Translations under genes and position numbers: made by a program
NCBI GenBank assembly: GCA_030770425.1
Contig: JASJFT010000176.1
Location: 1-64,000, forward strand
Length of the DNA stretch: 64,000 nt
Source of the DNA: Darksidea phi
Taxonomy: Eukaryota; Ascomycota; Dothideomycetes; Pleosporales; Lentitheciaceae
Reading direction: 5' to 3'
The notes under the pieces: model-generated
Databases searched by the model: none
The model's input: the letters and a program-made list of their open reading frames with translations, nothing else
What the model was told of the DNA's origin: nothing
Part shown: in pieces, positions 46,348-61,600 of the stretch
Layout of the letters: every line of letters starts with the position of its first letter
How positions within the stretch are numbered: position 1 is the first letter of the stretch

Positions 46348-49300
46348 ATTCGAATCCTTTTTACTCCTTTCTAAGGACTAGTAGTACGGCGTTAATATTA
46401 AAAGCTAATACTTTAAAAGTTCTTATTAATTATACTATACGATATCTATTTAAAGCTATTAGTATACCTTCTTATACTATCTACTTAAAGAAGAGTACTT
46501 ACTTTAGTACCTATCTATCTAGTAAACGAAATAATCCTAATATATAGCTAGTCGGCGAAGTATACTAGTAGTATCTTAAGTTTAATAAATAATAAGTTTA
46601 AAAATTAGAATTAGACGACGAAAATAACTACTAGCTAGAGAACCTATTTAACTTTAAAAATATTTAAAAGGGTTAATACGTCTCTAAAACCCCTACGACC
46701 TATATATAGTATAATAATAGAAATACCTTAGAGGTATCTAATAAGCTACTATCTTTTAATAGAATCCTAATAATAGTTATAACTAATAAAGACTACTAAT
46801 CTATATAAGAAAATAATAGAATATCTAGCTACGAAAATACGGCTTATATAAGTAGATTCTAATTATACTAATACTTAGCTCCTACTATACTATCTATATT
46901 AGGAGCTAATAATACCCTAATAGGTAGTAATTATCTAGGTATAGCCTATACTATATCTATCTATATTCTAGCCTTAGATAAAGTACTTCTAGTTAAGATA
47001 GTATAAATACTACTTAACCTTTAATATTAGAATATATTAATTAACTAGATTAAGACTATATAAACGGACCTTACTATAGTCTAAGTAGTCTTCGGACTAG
47101 TTACGGTAACCTCTTAGACTATAGCCGGTCTACCTCTAGTAGATAATACTTATTAGAAGCTATCTAATCTAATTAAGATTAGGAATCCTTCTATATTAAA
47201 CTTAGTAAAGAAAACCCCGACGACCTAAACTATAGACTATTAAATTAGAGATATTAATAGTCTCTTCTAAATTAACTTTATTACTACTAATACCCTTAAG
47301 TATACTATATAGGTTATAATACTTATTAAAAATAACGTATATTATAATCTACTAAACTAAGTTATTAATAATAGTAAAGTTATTATATAGCTTTAGCTAT
47401 AGATAAAACTTAAGAGTCTTATAAAGGACCCTATTCTAATAAAATTTAATAACTATTTTAAGTTTTAGAATATTAAATAGTACTAGAATAATAGCTTTAA
47501 CTTCTTCTTTAACTATTTTATAACTTATAAAGCTATCCTAAAAGTAAAGCCCTTTAGTAGTAATATAAGCTCTAATATACTAAAGATATCTATAATATAA
47601 AGTAAATATCTAGAACTTTTATACTATAAGATATAAAGAGATAGCTAGTTTAAGAATATATAAACTTAGATATAGTTTAAATATATCTTATAGAATATAA
47701 AGATAGTAGTATACTTTACTTCTATACTAGCTACTCTCCTAAAGGTTTCTAACCTTAATTTAACTATAAGTAAAAAGTATACTACGTCTTTAGTAGCTTT
47801 AAGTAATTCTAGTTAAAAGAAATAGAATTAAAAGCCCTCTTAGTAGGGTAATACTAGATAATCTCTATTAAGAACCCTATTATACTCTAAGAGTATAACG
47901 TTAATATCCCGATCTAAGACTAACTAAAAGAAGAATTATTAAAAGTATTACTCTAAAGGTAATAATAGGTTAGATAAAACTTAAGAAGAGAAAATTAACT
48001 CGTCCTTAAAAAAAGATAAACCCTAGTTATTAATATTATTATAATACTACTAAGACTAAATACTAATAATAAATTCTTATAAATTACTAGTAATATAAGG
48101 ATATACCTCTTTATAGATATTTTAATATAGGCCTAGAGTCTTTTTAATATAGAATTAGACTTAAATATTATTAAAGAGAACCTTATACTATAGTAGAATC
48201 TTTCTAAGATATTATTATATATAAAATTATAAATATATTAAGTCTTTAGTATACTACTATATCTAAAAGAGCTATATATTATTATAATAATAATATAGAA
48301 TTCTTAAGGTATAATAAGAATAATAAATTCTTAAGTATTTTAGACTACTTCTATAAATAGCTATAATCTTATTCTTAGCTAGCTATAACTATATAAGGTA
48401 GACCCTTAAATAGATTACTAAAAGAGATCTTTTAAGTAGTAGGATAGAAGTATAGTAGCTAAGTATATTAAAGTTAAGATAATATCTAATAATTTAATAT
48501 AATAGCTATAATTTAAAAAGAAAGTATATATACTATACCTAGAAAGCTTTTATACTTAATTATTTATAAATAAAGAAGAGTATTAACTTTAATTCTCTAA
48601 TATAGTAGAGGCTATAGAATATCTATAGATATCTATTAGTAAAATACTAACCCTAGAAGGTAATAAATCTTAGAATACTTAATACTAAAATAAATAAGGC
48701 TTATTTTAGTTAAAAAACTAGACTCTATAATTTTATAATTATCTTATCTACTACGTAAAGTAATACCCTAAACTAGTATAGCTACCCGAGACTATAGTCT
48801 CTTAGGTTATAGTATTAGTAATAAATACCCCTTTATAAAGGGTTACGACTCTTTATTAAAAGGGGTAATAGAAGTCTAAAAACTATTTAAATACTTTCTA
48901 TAATAATTCTAATAAAGAAATTAACTTTAAGAAAGTTATAAAAGTATTAAAATATTTTTATAATTAGCTTTAGTACTTTAGTTCTAAACTTACTAGTAGA
49001 ATTACTTCTAACTTAAAGTACGATTATACTATTAATCTTAAAAAGAAAAAAATATTATTAAATCTATTTATTTATAATCTTTCTAAAAGAGAACTTAAGA
49101 TTTTAAGGGAATATCTCGATAATTTACTAAAGAAGGGGTAGATTTAGTTTAATAAGTCTCTAGTAGGGATCCTAATACTTTTTATACCTAAAGCTAATAG
49201 TATACTTTAATTATATATTAATTATAAAGATTTAAATAAGATAATAATTAAAAATTATTACCTTATACCTCTTATAAGTAAGATACTAGACTAATTATCT

Positions 49301-50511
49301 AGAACTAAAGTCTTTATAAAACTTAATCTTTATAAGATATATTATTAATTATATATTAAGAAGAGTAATAAGTAGAAGATAGTATTTAAAATATATTATA
49401 ACTACTTTAAATACTTAATAATACTATTTAGCCTTATAAATATATTTACTATATTTTAATTATATATTTATAGAGTCTTAGGTAGTCTATTAAATAAAAT
49501 ATATATTATTTATTTAGATAATATTCTTATATACTTTAAAAAGAAGAAGGATTATAAATAATATATTTATAAAGTTCTTAAGAGGTTATATAATTAGAGA
49601 CTTTATTATAAAGTCTTAAAGTATACCTTCTCTATAAAGTTAGTAGAGTTTTTTAACTTTATTATAACCCTCTATAGGGTAGTTATAGACCCGATATAAG
49701 TCTAAATAATTAAAGAGTAGCTAGAGTCTAAGGACTATTAGAATATCTAAGTATTTTTTAAATTTATAAACTTTTATTAATAGTTTATATATAACTACTT
49801 AGATATTATTTATCTATTTCTAAAATATATAACCTCTACGTAGAATTTAATACTAGTCTAATAAGATTCTAGTAAGAATACGTTAGTAGAAAAGTTAAAG
49901 AAGATTAAAAAGAATCTTATAAAGTAATATACTTCTTAGTTTTAACTAGAAGATATATATAATACGTTTCTTATACTTTATAAGCTCTTTATAAGAGTTC
50001 TTATCCTCTAGTACTTTAATCTAGTAAAACTTATAATAGTTATTACTAATATCTCCGAGTTTACTATAGTAGCTATTCTATTATAGCTATAGATAATAGT
50101 ACTCTTAATAGAAAAATACTAGAAACTAGTTATATTCTTTAGTCGTAAGTTTACTAGGTTATAGATTTAGTAAAATACTTATAATAAAGAGTTATTTACT
50201 ATTATAAAAACCTTTAGATAGTAGTAATATTATATTAAGTATACTTTAGATACTATTTATATACTATATAACTATAATAATCTAAGATATTTTATAACTA
50301 TAAAAGTACTTTTACCTAAGTAAGTATACTAGACTAAAGAATTAGCTTATTTTAATTTTAAGATCGAATATAAGCCTAGTATAAAGAATCTAGCTAATAT
50401 ACTATTATAATAATCTAATTATACTAAAGACTTTTAGCTTAGAAAGAAAAGAGTACTAAGAAATATTATACTTTCTATACTCTAAAATAAACTCTAGATA
50501 TAAATACTTTA

Positions 50512-50697
50512 TATAATAGACTAGCCTCGAAGTAGAACTTTAACGAGCGTTAATAATATTATTAATATCTATAAAAAGGAGATAAAGGGTTTTTACTTCG
50601 TATTTTCTTTTATATAAGTGAGCCTCTAAGTAAGCCCCTTTTCTAAGTAAGCCTCCCCCTTTTCGAGATAGGTATAGGCTAAGCCTAAGCTATAATA
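50512..50697 (-). repeat. 3' LTR of element B
   Basis: 186 bp, direct repeat of 58435-58620, near-identical to the solo LTR at 39045. Confidence 0.9.
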
Positions 50698-50784
50698 TAC
50701 CTCCTTCCCTACTTCGTATTATCCCTATATAGTAGAGTATTATAGGGCGAGTCGGGGGGGGGGAAGAGGAGAGGAAGGAAGGGA

Positions 50785-51000
50785 TCGTTCGAAGTAGTAG
50801 TAACTAGTTAGGTTTACTACAGGGGGGGGTCGTTCGAAGTAGTAGTAACTCGTTAGGTTTACTATAGGGGGGGGTCGTTCGAAGTAGTAGTAACCCGTTA
50901 GGTTTACTACGAGGGGGGGTTATTTAAAGTAGTAGTAACCCGTTAGATTTACTATAGGGGAGGTTATTCGAAGTAGTAGTAACTAGTTAGGTTTACCTAC
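50785..51000. repeat. 45-bp tandem repeat in the 3' region of element B
   Basis: About five units start near 50785, 50830, 50875, 50920 and 50964, each containing a G-run of 4-9 followed by (T/C)GTTCGAAGTAGTAGTAA. It lies just inside the 3' LTR of B in its 3' untranslated region. Confidence 0.9.
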
Positions 51001-54000
51001 TTAAGCTCGTCTAAGGGTTTATTACTCTACTCGCCTATAGGAGTAGTTACGGTAATAGAGGTTTATATATTACTCTAACGGATTTTCGTAGCGGTAATAT
51101 TATACTTATATTATTTATTTTAGTATAATACTTCCGTTTAATAGGTAGCGTAGTAACGAGGTAGTAAAGTTATACTTACGTCGTTTATTTTAATATAATA
51201 TTTCTATTAAGTAGGTAGTATAGTAACCCGGTAGAGTCGAAGTAATATAATAGATTATACTTATATTATATACCTTATATAAATACTCTATTATCCTTAA
51301 AATAACTTCGACTTACTCTTCTTCTCTTTTACCCTCTTCGTTCTCTCTCTCTATACTTCTTACTAGACGTTTTTCGTTCTTATTAATACTTTTTCCTCGC
51401 CCTTCTTAGTATCCTTTAGTTCCTATCTTAATATCTCTTCTTTCTCCTTCGTAGGTTTCTTTAGCTTTATATCGACGTACTTTCTTTTACTTCTTTAGTT
51501 ATCTTTAGCTTTATATAGACGTTTCTTCGAGTTCCTAGGATATCTAGTATAATTAATAGTATTTCGTCTCTTAGTAGTTCCTCTACTACTATCGAAGATA
51601 TCTTAAGTACTAGTAGAGGTAAGCCGCTAGAGTATTCTTCTTCTTATTAGCCTCCTACGTCTCGTAACGATCCTATATATATCCCCTTAGTTTATTACTT
51701 TAGCTAACCTAGGACTTATAGCCTATTCGTTTAAGAGGTCGTTATCGATATTTAGACTAGTTCGAGGTTTAAGATAATTCTAAAGATAAGGTAGATATTA
51801 TCGTCGTAGACTCTAATTAAGTTTATTAGAAATACGTTTCTTATCTAACTAAATTTAGTTATATTAAGTAAGTAGTCCTTTTTCTATACTTTTCTAGTAG
51901 TTCTACAAATCGTTATTAATCCTTAATAGATATCGTCCCGGCCCTACTATATCTTATAGTAATTATTTATATAGTAAGAAAACTTACTACTATAATAATA
52001 TATTATTTATATTAAACCCTAATCTTTATATAGTCTTCTATTATTAGTATTAGTACTATAATACTATATATATATAGGGTAATATCTATATCCTCGTCCT
52101 AGGTATATACGGTTAGAATAAGGAGAGATTTATATTAAAAACCTACTATTACTTTAATAATAAGTTCTATTAGCTATAGTAAGATTTCGAAGACCTTCGG
52201 GTAGTAGCTTAAAGTACTAATATTATCGATTAGCTATTTTAGACTTTATTCTAGCGCGGTAAGTCGACTACTAGTTATAGCTAAACGTCCTCTCCTATAG
52301 CTACTCTTACTCTAGCCTCTATATTCTCTAACTCGCTAATATATTATAGTACTAATATTATAAGCCTTTTTACTATTACTAAAGCTACGTTTTAAGGTCT
52401 TTATTACGAGTAGAATATCTTTTATAGTTATATTAAGGGCGCCTTTAGATATTTTAAAACTACTAATATACGTATTACTATAAGTTCCTATATCTCTTTT
52501 CTAGATACCTCTACTAATACTTATATAGAGCTCTCTTAATATTCTTATTAGAGATCGTATTATACTATTATACTATATTATAGAATCTATACGCTTTAGT
52601 CGTTAGCGCTATAATTTCTACTTGTATTTACCTCGTTAATATTATAACTCCTACTTATATTTACCTCGTCGTCGTTATAACTTATATTTATATTTATCTT
52701 ATTAATATTATAACTCTTACTTATATTCGTCTTATTAGTATTAGTCCTTTACTTCTTTACCTCTAATTCTACTTTACTATTCTTATAACCCTTCTTCTTT
52801 TTCTTCGCGTAATCGCTCTAGTCGTCCGTTATCTTATTCTTCTTATTATTAGAACCCCTCGTCGTTCCTATTCTACGAATATAGAGGGGTCCTACCTACT
52901 TAGTCTTTTTACTAGCCGGAGCCTTAGTCTTCTCTACTTCGTTTCTATTAAGCGTATTCTATTCCCTTATCTTCTCGTCTAGAGGAGCTCTTCTCTTTCC
53001 CTCTTTCTTCTCTCGATTCCTATTCTACTATACCGCGCTCTGGTTAGGGTACTTCTTCTAGGGATTAAATTTATAACCTAAATACTTCTACTAGAGGTCT
53101 AACTTATAACTTAAATACTCCTACTAGAGATTCTATTCGTAGTTTAAACGCCTCTACTAACGGGACTAGTATCTATTTAAGTACTCTTCTTAATAGTAGT
53201 AGTTTTAACTATAATATTATTCTAAATAGGTTAAGTCGGGCTCGTAGTTTATCTATTACTAATTCGGTTCTTATTAGCCGTAGTTATTTTACCGAGTATA
53301 ATTATCTATATAGTATCCATCCCGATAAGGAGACGCCTCCGTCCGACTCTAAGGACTTTTTAAGTAATATCTAAGATAATAGTAATAGATCGTATTATAG
53401 TTATATTAGAATCCTTTTAGCTTTACTTTAGCTTTATATTAGCTCTCGCTTCATTCGTAGTACTATATAAGATAGTTTATTTTTATATATATAGCTACCC
53501 TAATACTTCTATTAGGGGGGGGGCCTTCGTAGATATTTAATAGAAATTATTATACTATATATCCTCGTTTCTTTCTTACTAGCCCGTTATTTTATAATAT
53601 ATTACCCTAGTACTTCTTAAACTTCTAGAGTATCTCTATTTCCGCGAAGTCTTTAATAGGGTACTATATAGATTATATCTACCCCTTCTATTATACTAGG
53701 ACTTATTACTTCTCTTTTCTCCTTATATTCTTTATATATAGAATTTCTTCTACCTCCTACTCGTCTAGTACTAGGTCTTCTTCCGCCGGAGTTAGCGCTA
53801 GGCCTAGTCTAGTATTTATTAGAGGTTAGCTCGGGAGTAGGTTATCGGCCGTCCTTTCTAATAGGTCGATATAGACGGTTTTATATAGGTTTTCTAGTAG
53901 GTCTAGTATAGCTATAAGGGGGGTCGGGACTACGAGTACTATATATTTTACTTATAGCTAATTAAGTTTATAGCTAGGGTAGTTCGTCTTAATATTTCTT

Positions 54001-57000
54001 ATAGAGAACTAGACCTTATTACTAACCCGGAGCTTCTCTACTAAGTATCTACTTTAGTTTATTAATTCTTATTACCTTTACTATATAAATATAATTACGG
54101 CTTAGACTAGTTCTATATCCTTTTTAAGATAGTCGAGAAAGTAGACTACTCTTCCTTACGGTATCTTTATTAATAGTCCTAGTATTTTACAGTATTATAG
54201 TAGGTCTATATTATACCTATTAATAAGGAGGTTTAAGCTAACTCTTATAATACTAGAGTCCCTATTATTTAGTATAAGTTAGTATACTAGTAGGTACTCG
54301 GACTAGTTAATCTATTTAAAGTAGATTATTATATATAGTACTATCTAGACTTTCTAATTTACCCGTTTCGTCCCTCTATTAGTTTAGAGGTAGTATATTA
54401 TTAATAGGAGTTATTTAATCTTTATAAGTTTATATAGTATCGTCTAAAAGAAGCCTAGCTAATTTAAGCCCTAGTTTATAATAATCGATATAGGGAATCT
54501 ACGAAACCTCTACTATATATTATAAAATATCTTAGTATAATATTTAGCCTCTATAGAGACTATTACTTCTAGTTAGATATACTTAGATAGCTAATCCGTA
54601 ATTACTAGGAGGTAGTATAGGGTTATTTTATTAGTAGCTAGTAATTCTATTATAAAGTCTATAGAGATTTAGGACTAGAAGCGATTCGTAATTAAAAGGG
54701 ATTAAAGTAGGTCTTATTATTTCTTCTAGAACGCGTACGTACTATAGTAATAATAGTTTTAAATATATCTTACTATATTCGCCGATATTCCGTTCTAGTA
54801 GTAGTTCCGGCGTATTAGTTAGAAGGTAGTATTCTTACCTAGGTACTCTACTAGCCCTAATTCGTAGGATCTCTAGATAACTATTATAGTTAGGGATTTT
54901 TATACTAGTAACTAAATTATACTACGCTATATTAGTATTCTATAAGTACTTATTAAGTAGTCTTCGATCTACTATTTAGTTTCTATCTCTATAAGGAATA
55001 TTTAATTACCTTATTATACTACTAGTAGTCGGATTATATACCTTAGGTTTACCTAGATAGCTTTATTCTAGAGCTCTTATATATAGGTATCGGTCTATAT
55101 ATAGTATCCCTTAGATACTATTATATCTACTATCGTACTAGTTAAGATAACTTAGACTAATCTTAGATATATTAGTACGGCTTCTTATAATTATAGATTC
55201 TTTATATCCTATTTCTAACGACTTAGTATATTAGGCTATATTATTAGCTATCCTAGGTAGTATTAGAGGTAGTAGTTAAACTACAATAGTATTTCCGTCT
55301 ATTAGTATTATTATTTACTAAGGGGTCGTATCTTTATAAAGTATTCTAGGTTCTTATAGTCTATAAAGATCTTAAAGGATCGTTTAACGTTTTATAACTC
55401 CGGCGTCTAGGTTACTAGATATTAGACTACTACTAAGAGTTCTCTATTATAAATAGTATAGTTACGTTCCGCGGGTAATAAGATAGCTAAATAGTAAGTA
55501 ACTAGGTACTATACTCCTTTCTTTTACTATAAGAGATAGTCTCCTATTACCCCTTCTAAGTAGTCCGCTTCTACTATTATATCCCGACTAGGGTCCTAGA
55601 GGAGTAATACTAGTCCTATAATAAAGAGGTCTTTTATTTTCTTAAATACTTTATTTTCTTCCTTACTCTACTAAAATAGTACCTCTTTCTTTATTAACTA
55701 GTAAAATAGACCGGCGAGTTTAGAGAAGTTAGGTACTATATTATAATAAAAGTTTATAAATTCTATAAAGCTTTATATGTTCTATACTAATATAGGGGCT
55801 TCCTATTTCTTTATAGCCTAAATCTTTTTAGGGTTAAGCTTAATCCTATACTTAGCCTTAACGATATAGTCTAAGTATTTAATAGTCTTCGTTATAAAGC
55901 GATATTTCTAAAGGTCTAGGTTTAAACCGGCGTTATATAGAAGTATTAGTACCCTTTTTACCTTTCCTATATAGTCCCTTTTCGAGCCCCCTAAGTAGAT
56001 AAGGACGTCATTAAGGTATACTATAAAGAAGTTTCCTAGAATTTTCTTTAATATTAAATTAATATAGTATTAAAATATCGCCGATACCCCTATAAGTCTA
56101 AATAGGTATATTAGCTACTCGAATAGTTCGAACCGGGTCTAAAACGTAGTTAGGGGCTCGTCTCTACTTATAACTTATAGTTTATAGAACGCCGCTTAGA
56201 TATTAAGTTTTATAAACTACTTAGCCCTTTTAAGAGTACGTAGTATTTCCTTAATTAGTAGTAAAGGGTAGTAGTTCTATTTCGTAAGTATATTAAGGCC
56301 CCGATAGTCGACGTAGAGGCGTTAGCCCCCTTCTAGTTTCTTAGCTATTAGTACTAGTACGCTCGTTAGAGAGGAGCTTACTTAGATTTATTCCTTATTT
56401 AGGAGGTCGATAAGTTATCTATAGAGCTCTATTAGTTAATCCTAGAGTATATTATATAATAGGCCCTAAGGTACTTTAGGTAGTAAACTATCTAGTCTTC
56501 GCTTAAGTTTTATATAGTAGTCTATCTAGTCCTAGTATAGGAGTAGTCTAGTAGCTTTCTTCTTATCGAATAGATCCCGAAATAGTTCTAGGTCGGCTAA
56601 GAAGGTCTTCCTATCCTCTATTAGACCTATTCCTTTATAGCGTCTTAGTAGGATAGTTATAACTAGTACTTAGATAATATCGCGTAGGTTTATTATAATA
56701 ACGTCTATATCTTAGCTTCGCTTCTCCTCTATAAGTATAGAGAAGAACGTTATTTCTAAGACCCTCGTTAATAGAGTACCTTTTTTTCGTTTTACTAATA
56801 CCTTCTTTATAACGAGGTCGTCTATACTTTTTACCCGTAGTTCTCTACGTCCCGGGTCTATTATAATATTATTATAGGATAGCTATAGTAGTTTAAGGAT
56901 AAGATTATAGTCTAGTCCTAGTACTATATACCCTATAAGACGGGTCCTCTACCTACCTATATTATATCGAAGAATAGCTATCTAGGTAATAGATAGTCCG

Positions 57001-58434
57001 CCGGCGAGTCCTACTACTTACCTAAGGTAGTAGAGCGGGATATTAATAGTTCTAGCGTTTATCTATCTCGCTACTTCTTTACTTATAGTACTAAAATACT
57101 AGTACCTTAAGTTAACTAGGGTATTAATATAAAGGATATCCTCTAGGAAGGTAAAGACTAGAAACGAAGACCCGTCTATCTATCCTAGAACGTCTACTAC
57201 GTCGTTATTACGTCCTTCTATATATTACTTCCCTATCGTAGTATCTATACTTAGCCCCCGTTCTAGACTTAAAGTAGAGGCTACTTTTTTTCTACCCTAC
57301 TTTTATTCTTAGCTAATAATACGTCGTCCGCTACTAAGGCGACGGTAGCCTAAATTACTATTATATTTAGGTAATCCTAGGTTATATATTCCTCTTTTCT
57401 ATAATATATATATAGCTCTAGCTCGTAGTGTTATTTATATAGTTTCTCTAAGACCTAGTTAGCTTATTTATCCCTTCTAGGTTACCTATTAGAGCCCGAA
57501 GCTAGTACTAATATAATTACGTCTCCGGCGGTATCTTTTCTAAGTACTAGATTCTAGCTAGTTATATTATAGAACTTATCCTCTAAGACTATTATTTTAA
57601 TATCTATAGCGATATCGTGGTATACTATTATAGCTACGAAATAGTCTATTCGAGAGATACTACGGTTTAGGGCTATCCTACGTAGTTTTTTATTTAGCCC
57701 TTAGTATAGTCTAATAAGTTTCTATTTATTACTCTAGGTATTACTACTACTCTAGACTAATAGTATCGAGAACCTAATAAAGAAGTCCGAGAAGAACTTA
57801 TCTTTCCCTTATTAGATTAACTCGAGTTTTACTTAGACTCTTTCCTACGCGTATATATCGCCGTAGTAGAACTATAGGTATTTAAAGAAGGTAGTTAGGT
57901 TTTAGGTACTATTTAATCCTCCTACTTAGTAGAATAGGGCTACTTCTTTTTATATATTTAATTCTAGGTTACTCTAGATAAAAATAAATATATTCTTCTA
58001 GGTCTCTATAAACTCTACGTTAGTCTATAGCTTATATTCTATTATTATCTATTATACTAGGAAGGCTTCCTTATCGCCCCTAAAGGGAGGTCCTATTAGG
58101 AGCTATTTACGTCGACGCGTCGGTTCGCTAGATTAGGGTAGTAGTTTACTAGGTTAGGATAGTTTTAGTAGTAGGTTCGGGGTAGCTTAAGAGGCTAGGG
58201 TATACTAGACCGTACTTAGGTTCCTTAGGGTCTCGATTAGCCTTATAAGCTCTTTAGTTTAGACCTATAGTATCGCTATCTTAGTCTAGTCGTAGTTTTA
58301 TATCTTATATAGGTCTATAAGTATCTATTTAATAATTCCGAACTCGGACGTCTCTTCTAGGTAGTTATTCTAACTACTACTATTTATCTCTTAGTACTTA
58401 TAAAGGGAGTAGTTATTAAAAGATAGATATTAAT

Positions 58435-58620
58435 TATAATAGACTAGCCTCGAAGTAGAACTTTAATAAGTATTAATAATATTATTAATATCTATAAAAA
58501 GGAGATAAAGGGTTCTCGCTTTATATTTTCTCTTATATAAGCGAGCTTCTAAGCGAGCCCCTTTTCTAAGCGAGCCTTCCCCTTTTCGAGATAGGTATAG
58601 GTTAAGCCTAAGCTATAATA
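58435..58620 (-). repeat. 5' LTR of element B
   Basis: 186 bp, direct repeat of 50512-50697, followed by target duplication CTTTA. Confidence 0.9.
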
Positions 58621-61600
58621 CTTTAGAAGTTTATAACTTTATATACTATAGGTTAGATAGTATATAAATCTAATTTTATTAATAAGAATTTATAAGTAAC
58701 CCGTTAGATATTTAAAGATAGTATAAATTATTTTACTATAAAATCCTCTAGTATAGTACTAGTTCTTAATAATATATTATCTATTAACCCTAATCTATTT
58801 ATAAATAGAAATAATAAATTTAGAAAGTAATTAAAAGACTTAGATTTAACTTTAATATTTCTTTAGTATTATAAAGTATTTTTTACCTCTATATTATATA
58901 AGTCTTTACTAGAAGCTATAAACGATAACTCGCCCTTTAGTTAGGAAACCCTTAGACTATTATTAGACTATATCTAAAAAGTATAAAAATATAATATAAT
59001 TTATTATAAAAATATATAATATATATAAAAGTTTAAGAGTAAAGAAAGATAAAAGGATATATCTTTATAGATTATAAATCTAAAGGATATTCTTTAAAGA
59101 GTAGAGAAAGTATAGATTCCTAATAATAAAGTTCTTTATTAAGCTATCCTTATAAAGAATTATAATAACCCCTTAGAGAACTATTATAGAGTAGATAAGA
59201 CTATTAAACTTCTATAAAGAAAGTATTATTAGTTAAAACTTTAAGTAGAGGTTAATACGTATATATAAGACTATATAGTATATTAAATAAATAAAGTACG
59301 AAGGTATAAACTATAGAAGTTACTAGAATTAATTCCTCTACTATAAAAGTTATAGTATAATTACTCCTTAGACTTTATTACTAATCTACTAGAATTTAAG
59401 AATTTAAAGGATAATATTTATAATATAATACTAGTACTTATTAACTACTTTTTAAAGCTAGTCTAATATTTATCTATAATAAAGAATATTACTATAAGTA
59501 TATTAGCTAACCTATTATTTATAGAAGTATTTATTAAAGTTAGACCTCTATTATTACTAATTTTAGACTAGGACTCTATCTTTACTAGTAAATTCTAGTT
59601 AAATATATATTTTTATTTTAATATTAAATAATAAATAAGTATAGCCTTCTACCTATAGATAGATAGCTAAATTAAATACTAGAATTAGAAACTTAAAGTA
59701 TACCTAAGAATATACCTAAACTATTAATAGGATAATTAATATTAACTACTTTTAATAATAGAATATACGTATAATTCTAAGATTTATTTAAATTATAGTA
59801 TATATTCTATTAAGATTATAATAGATATTAAATCTAAGAATTTTAATAATATAGAAGATAAGTATTAGCTCTATTAATCGTCTAGTAACTAGAGTATAAA
59901 TAGAAAAATCCTAAGTATATATTAAAGAGTTATCGACTTTCTAACTAGCTAGACGTAATAGTTTTCTAATACTTAGAATATATTAATCTATACTTAAAAG
60001 AGCTAGTAATACTAGTATAATTTAAAGAGAATAAGTAAGTATTTTACTATCGATAAAAAGGTAATTCTAAAGACTACTAATATTAAGACTAAGTATTCTT
60101 TAAAAAAGTTAGATATAAAATACTTAGGACTCTTTACTATTTAAACTAAATATAAAAAGCTAAGCTACTAGCTTAAACTATCTCTATTAATATTTTAGCT
60201 ATATCCCGTCTTCTATATATCTCTTCTAGAGAAATAAATAGAATTAAAAGAAGGTCTAAACTTTAGACCTAGGTCTATATAATATCTAGAACTTAATAAT
60301 AGTAATTAATATAAAGTTAAAACTATCCTCGCGTATAAGATAGTATATAATAAAAAACTCTTCTTTATAAAGTAGTTAGATTAATTATATAAGAATAGTA
60401 TATAGAAGTCTAAGATCTCTTTTAATAATTATAATAAGATTCTTATAAAATATTAGATAAATCTAAATAATTAAATATTAAGTTATCTAAAGTAGAAAGC
60501 TACTAGAGAAGTATTATAATCTCTATAAAGAAATAATAATATATATAAGAAACTTTAAAAGGGTAGACTATATAAGTAATATTAATATAAAGAAAGGACT
60601 AAGAGATCTAGCTAAAAGGTACCCTTAGAACCCCACTTAGGGGATACTATATAAGTAGAATAATTAGTTAAAAAAGAGAATACTATCTACTTTAGTAATA
60701 AGCTACGGCTTAAAGGATTTAGTAAGACTAGTCTTTATAAATTATAATAATAGATAGACTAACTAGTAATAATAGTATTAAAATTAATAAGCTAGATTTT
60801 TAATATAGGTATTTATTCTATCTATATACCCTAGTAATAGAAATCTTAATTAAGTACTATATAATTTATAAACGACCCGAGTAAGCTATATATACTAGGC
60901 GAGAAGTTCCTAGAAAAACTTTATAGTACCCCCTTTTAAGAGGTAATAGATATTATACCTCTACTAATAATATTCCTATTAGAAATATTAGGGCTATAAT
61001 AATACTAATAATACTTATAATTAGTAGTCCTAAGAGGTATACTAGTTAAAGAGTTATATTTAATAAAGTAAGTCTTATAGATAATAGTAGTTATAAAGTT
61101 AATAGATATTAAATAACTAATACTATCTAGTCTATACTAGAGGAATTAGTATAGAAAGTCGTTAGAAAGATAATAGAATATATTTAATAGTACTAGAAGT
61201 TAAGCTTATATACTATAACTATAGCCTAGTATAATTCTATCTTACTACTAGTATCCTTAATTAGATACTTCTACTTAGTCTTATACTAGTTTTAACTAGT
61301 ATTAATATTAAAAGTATAGAACTATATATTCTACTAAACCTTCTTAAGTATATTAGAATCTATATTCTTATTATTATAAGTAGTTTAGATGTTATAATAT
61401 TAGATATACTTAATAGTAAAGGTAAGAAGATTAAAGTAGTAATAAAAAGTAGACTTAATTTATACGAATTATTAGTAAAACTATATTAGTAGAAAGAAGG
61501 GAAGACTAGTATATACTACTAAGTAGGTTTAATAATAAGCTTTATATCTACTATAGATAGTATAGATATTAGTCTTCTAGTACTAGTTACTTAAAGTAAT

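Larger units (their letters stand above)
50512..58620 (-). mobile_element. Ty3/Gypsy LTR retrotransposon B (8,109 bp), complete, RIP-mutated
   Basis: LTRs at 50512-50697 and 58435-58620 (186 bp each) and target duplication CTTTA (50507-50511 and 58621-58625). Polypurine tract (reverse complement AGGGAAGGAGGTA) at about 50,698-50,712 next to the 3' LTR. Minus-strand RT blocks: RLYVDYRGLNILTK at about 56,280-56,330 and VYLNDVLIYL at about 56,000-56,035. A pol-like domain order can be followed, with many stops. It keeps more G+C and more residual CA/TG than its surroundings. Inserted in A'. Confidence 0.9.

Noticed and set aside
46348..46357. ATTCGAATCC after the A' 5' LTR as a tRNA-derived primer-binding site
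   Set aside because: It resembles the T-arm of tRNAs rather than their 3' end, and the corresponding site in A is mutated (TTTAAATCC), so a chance match cannot be excluded.
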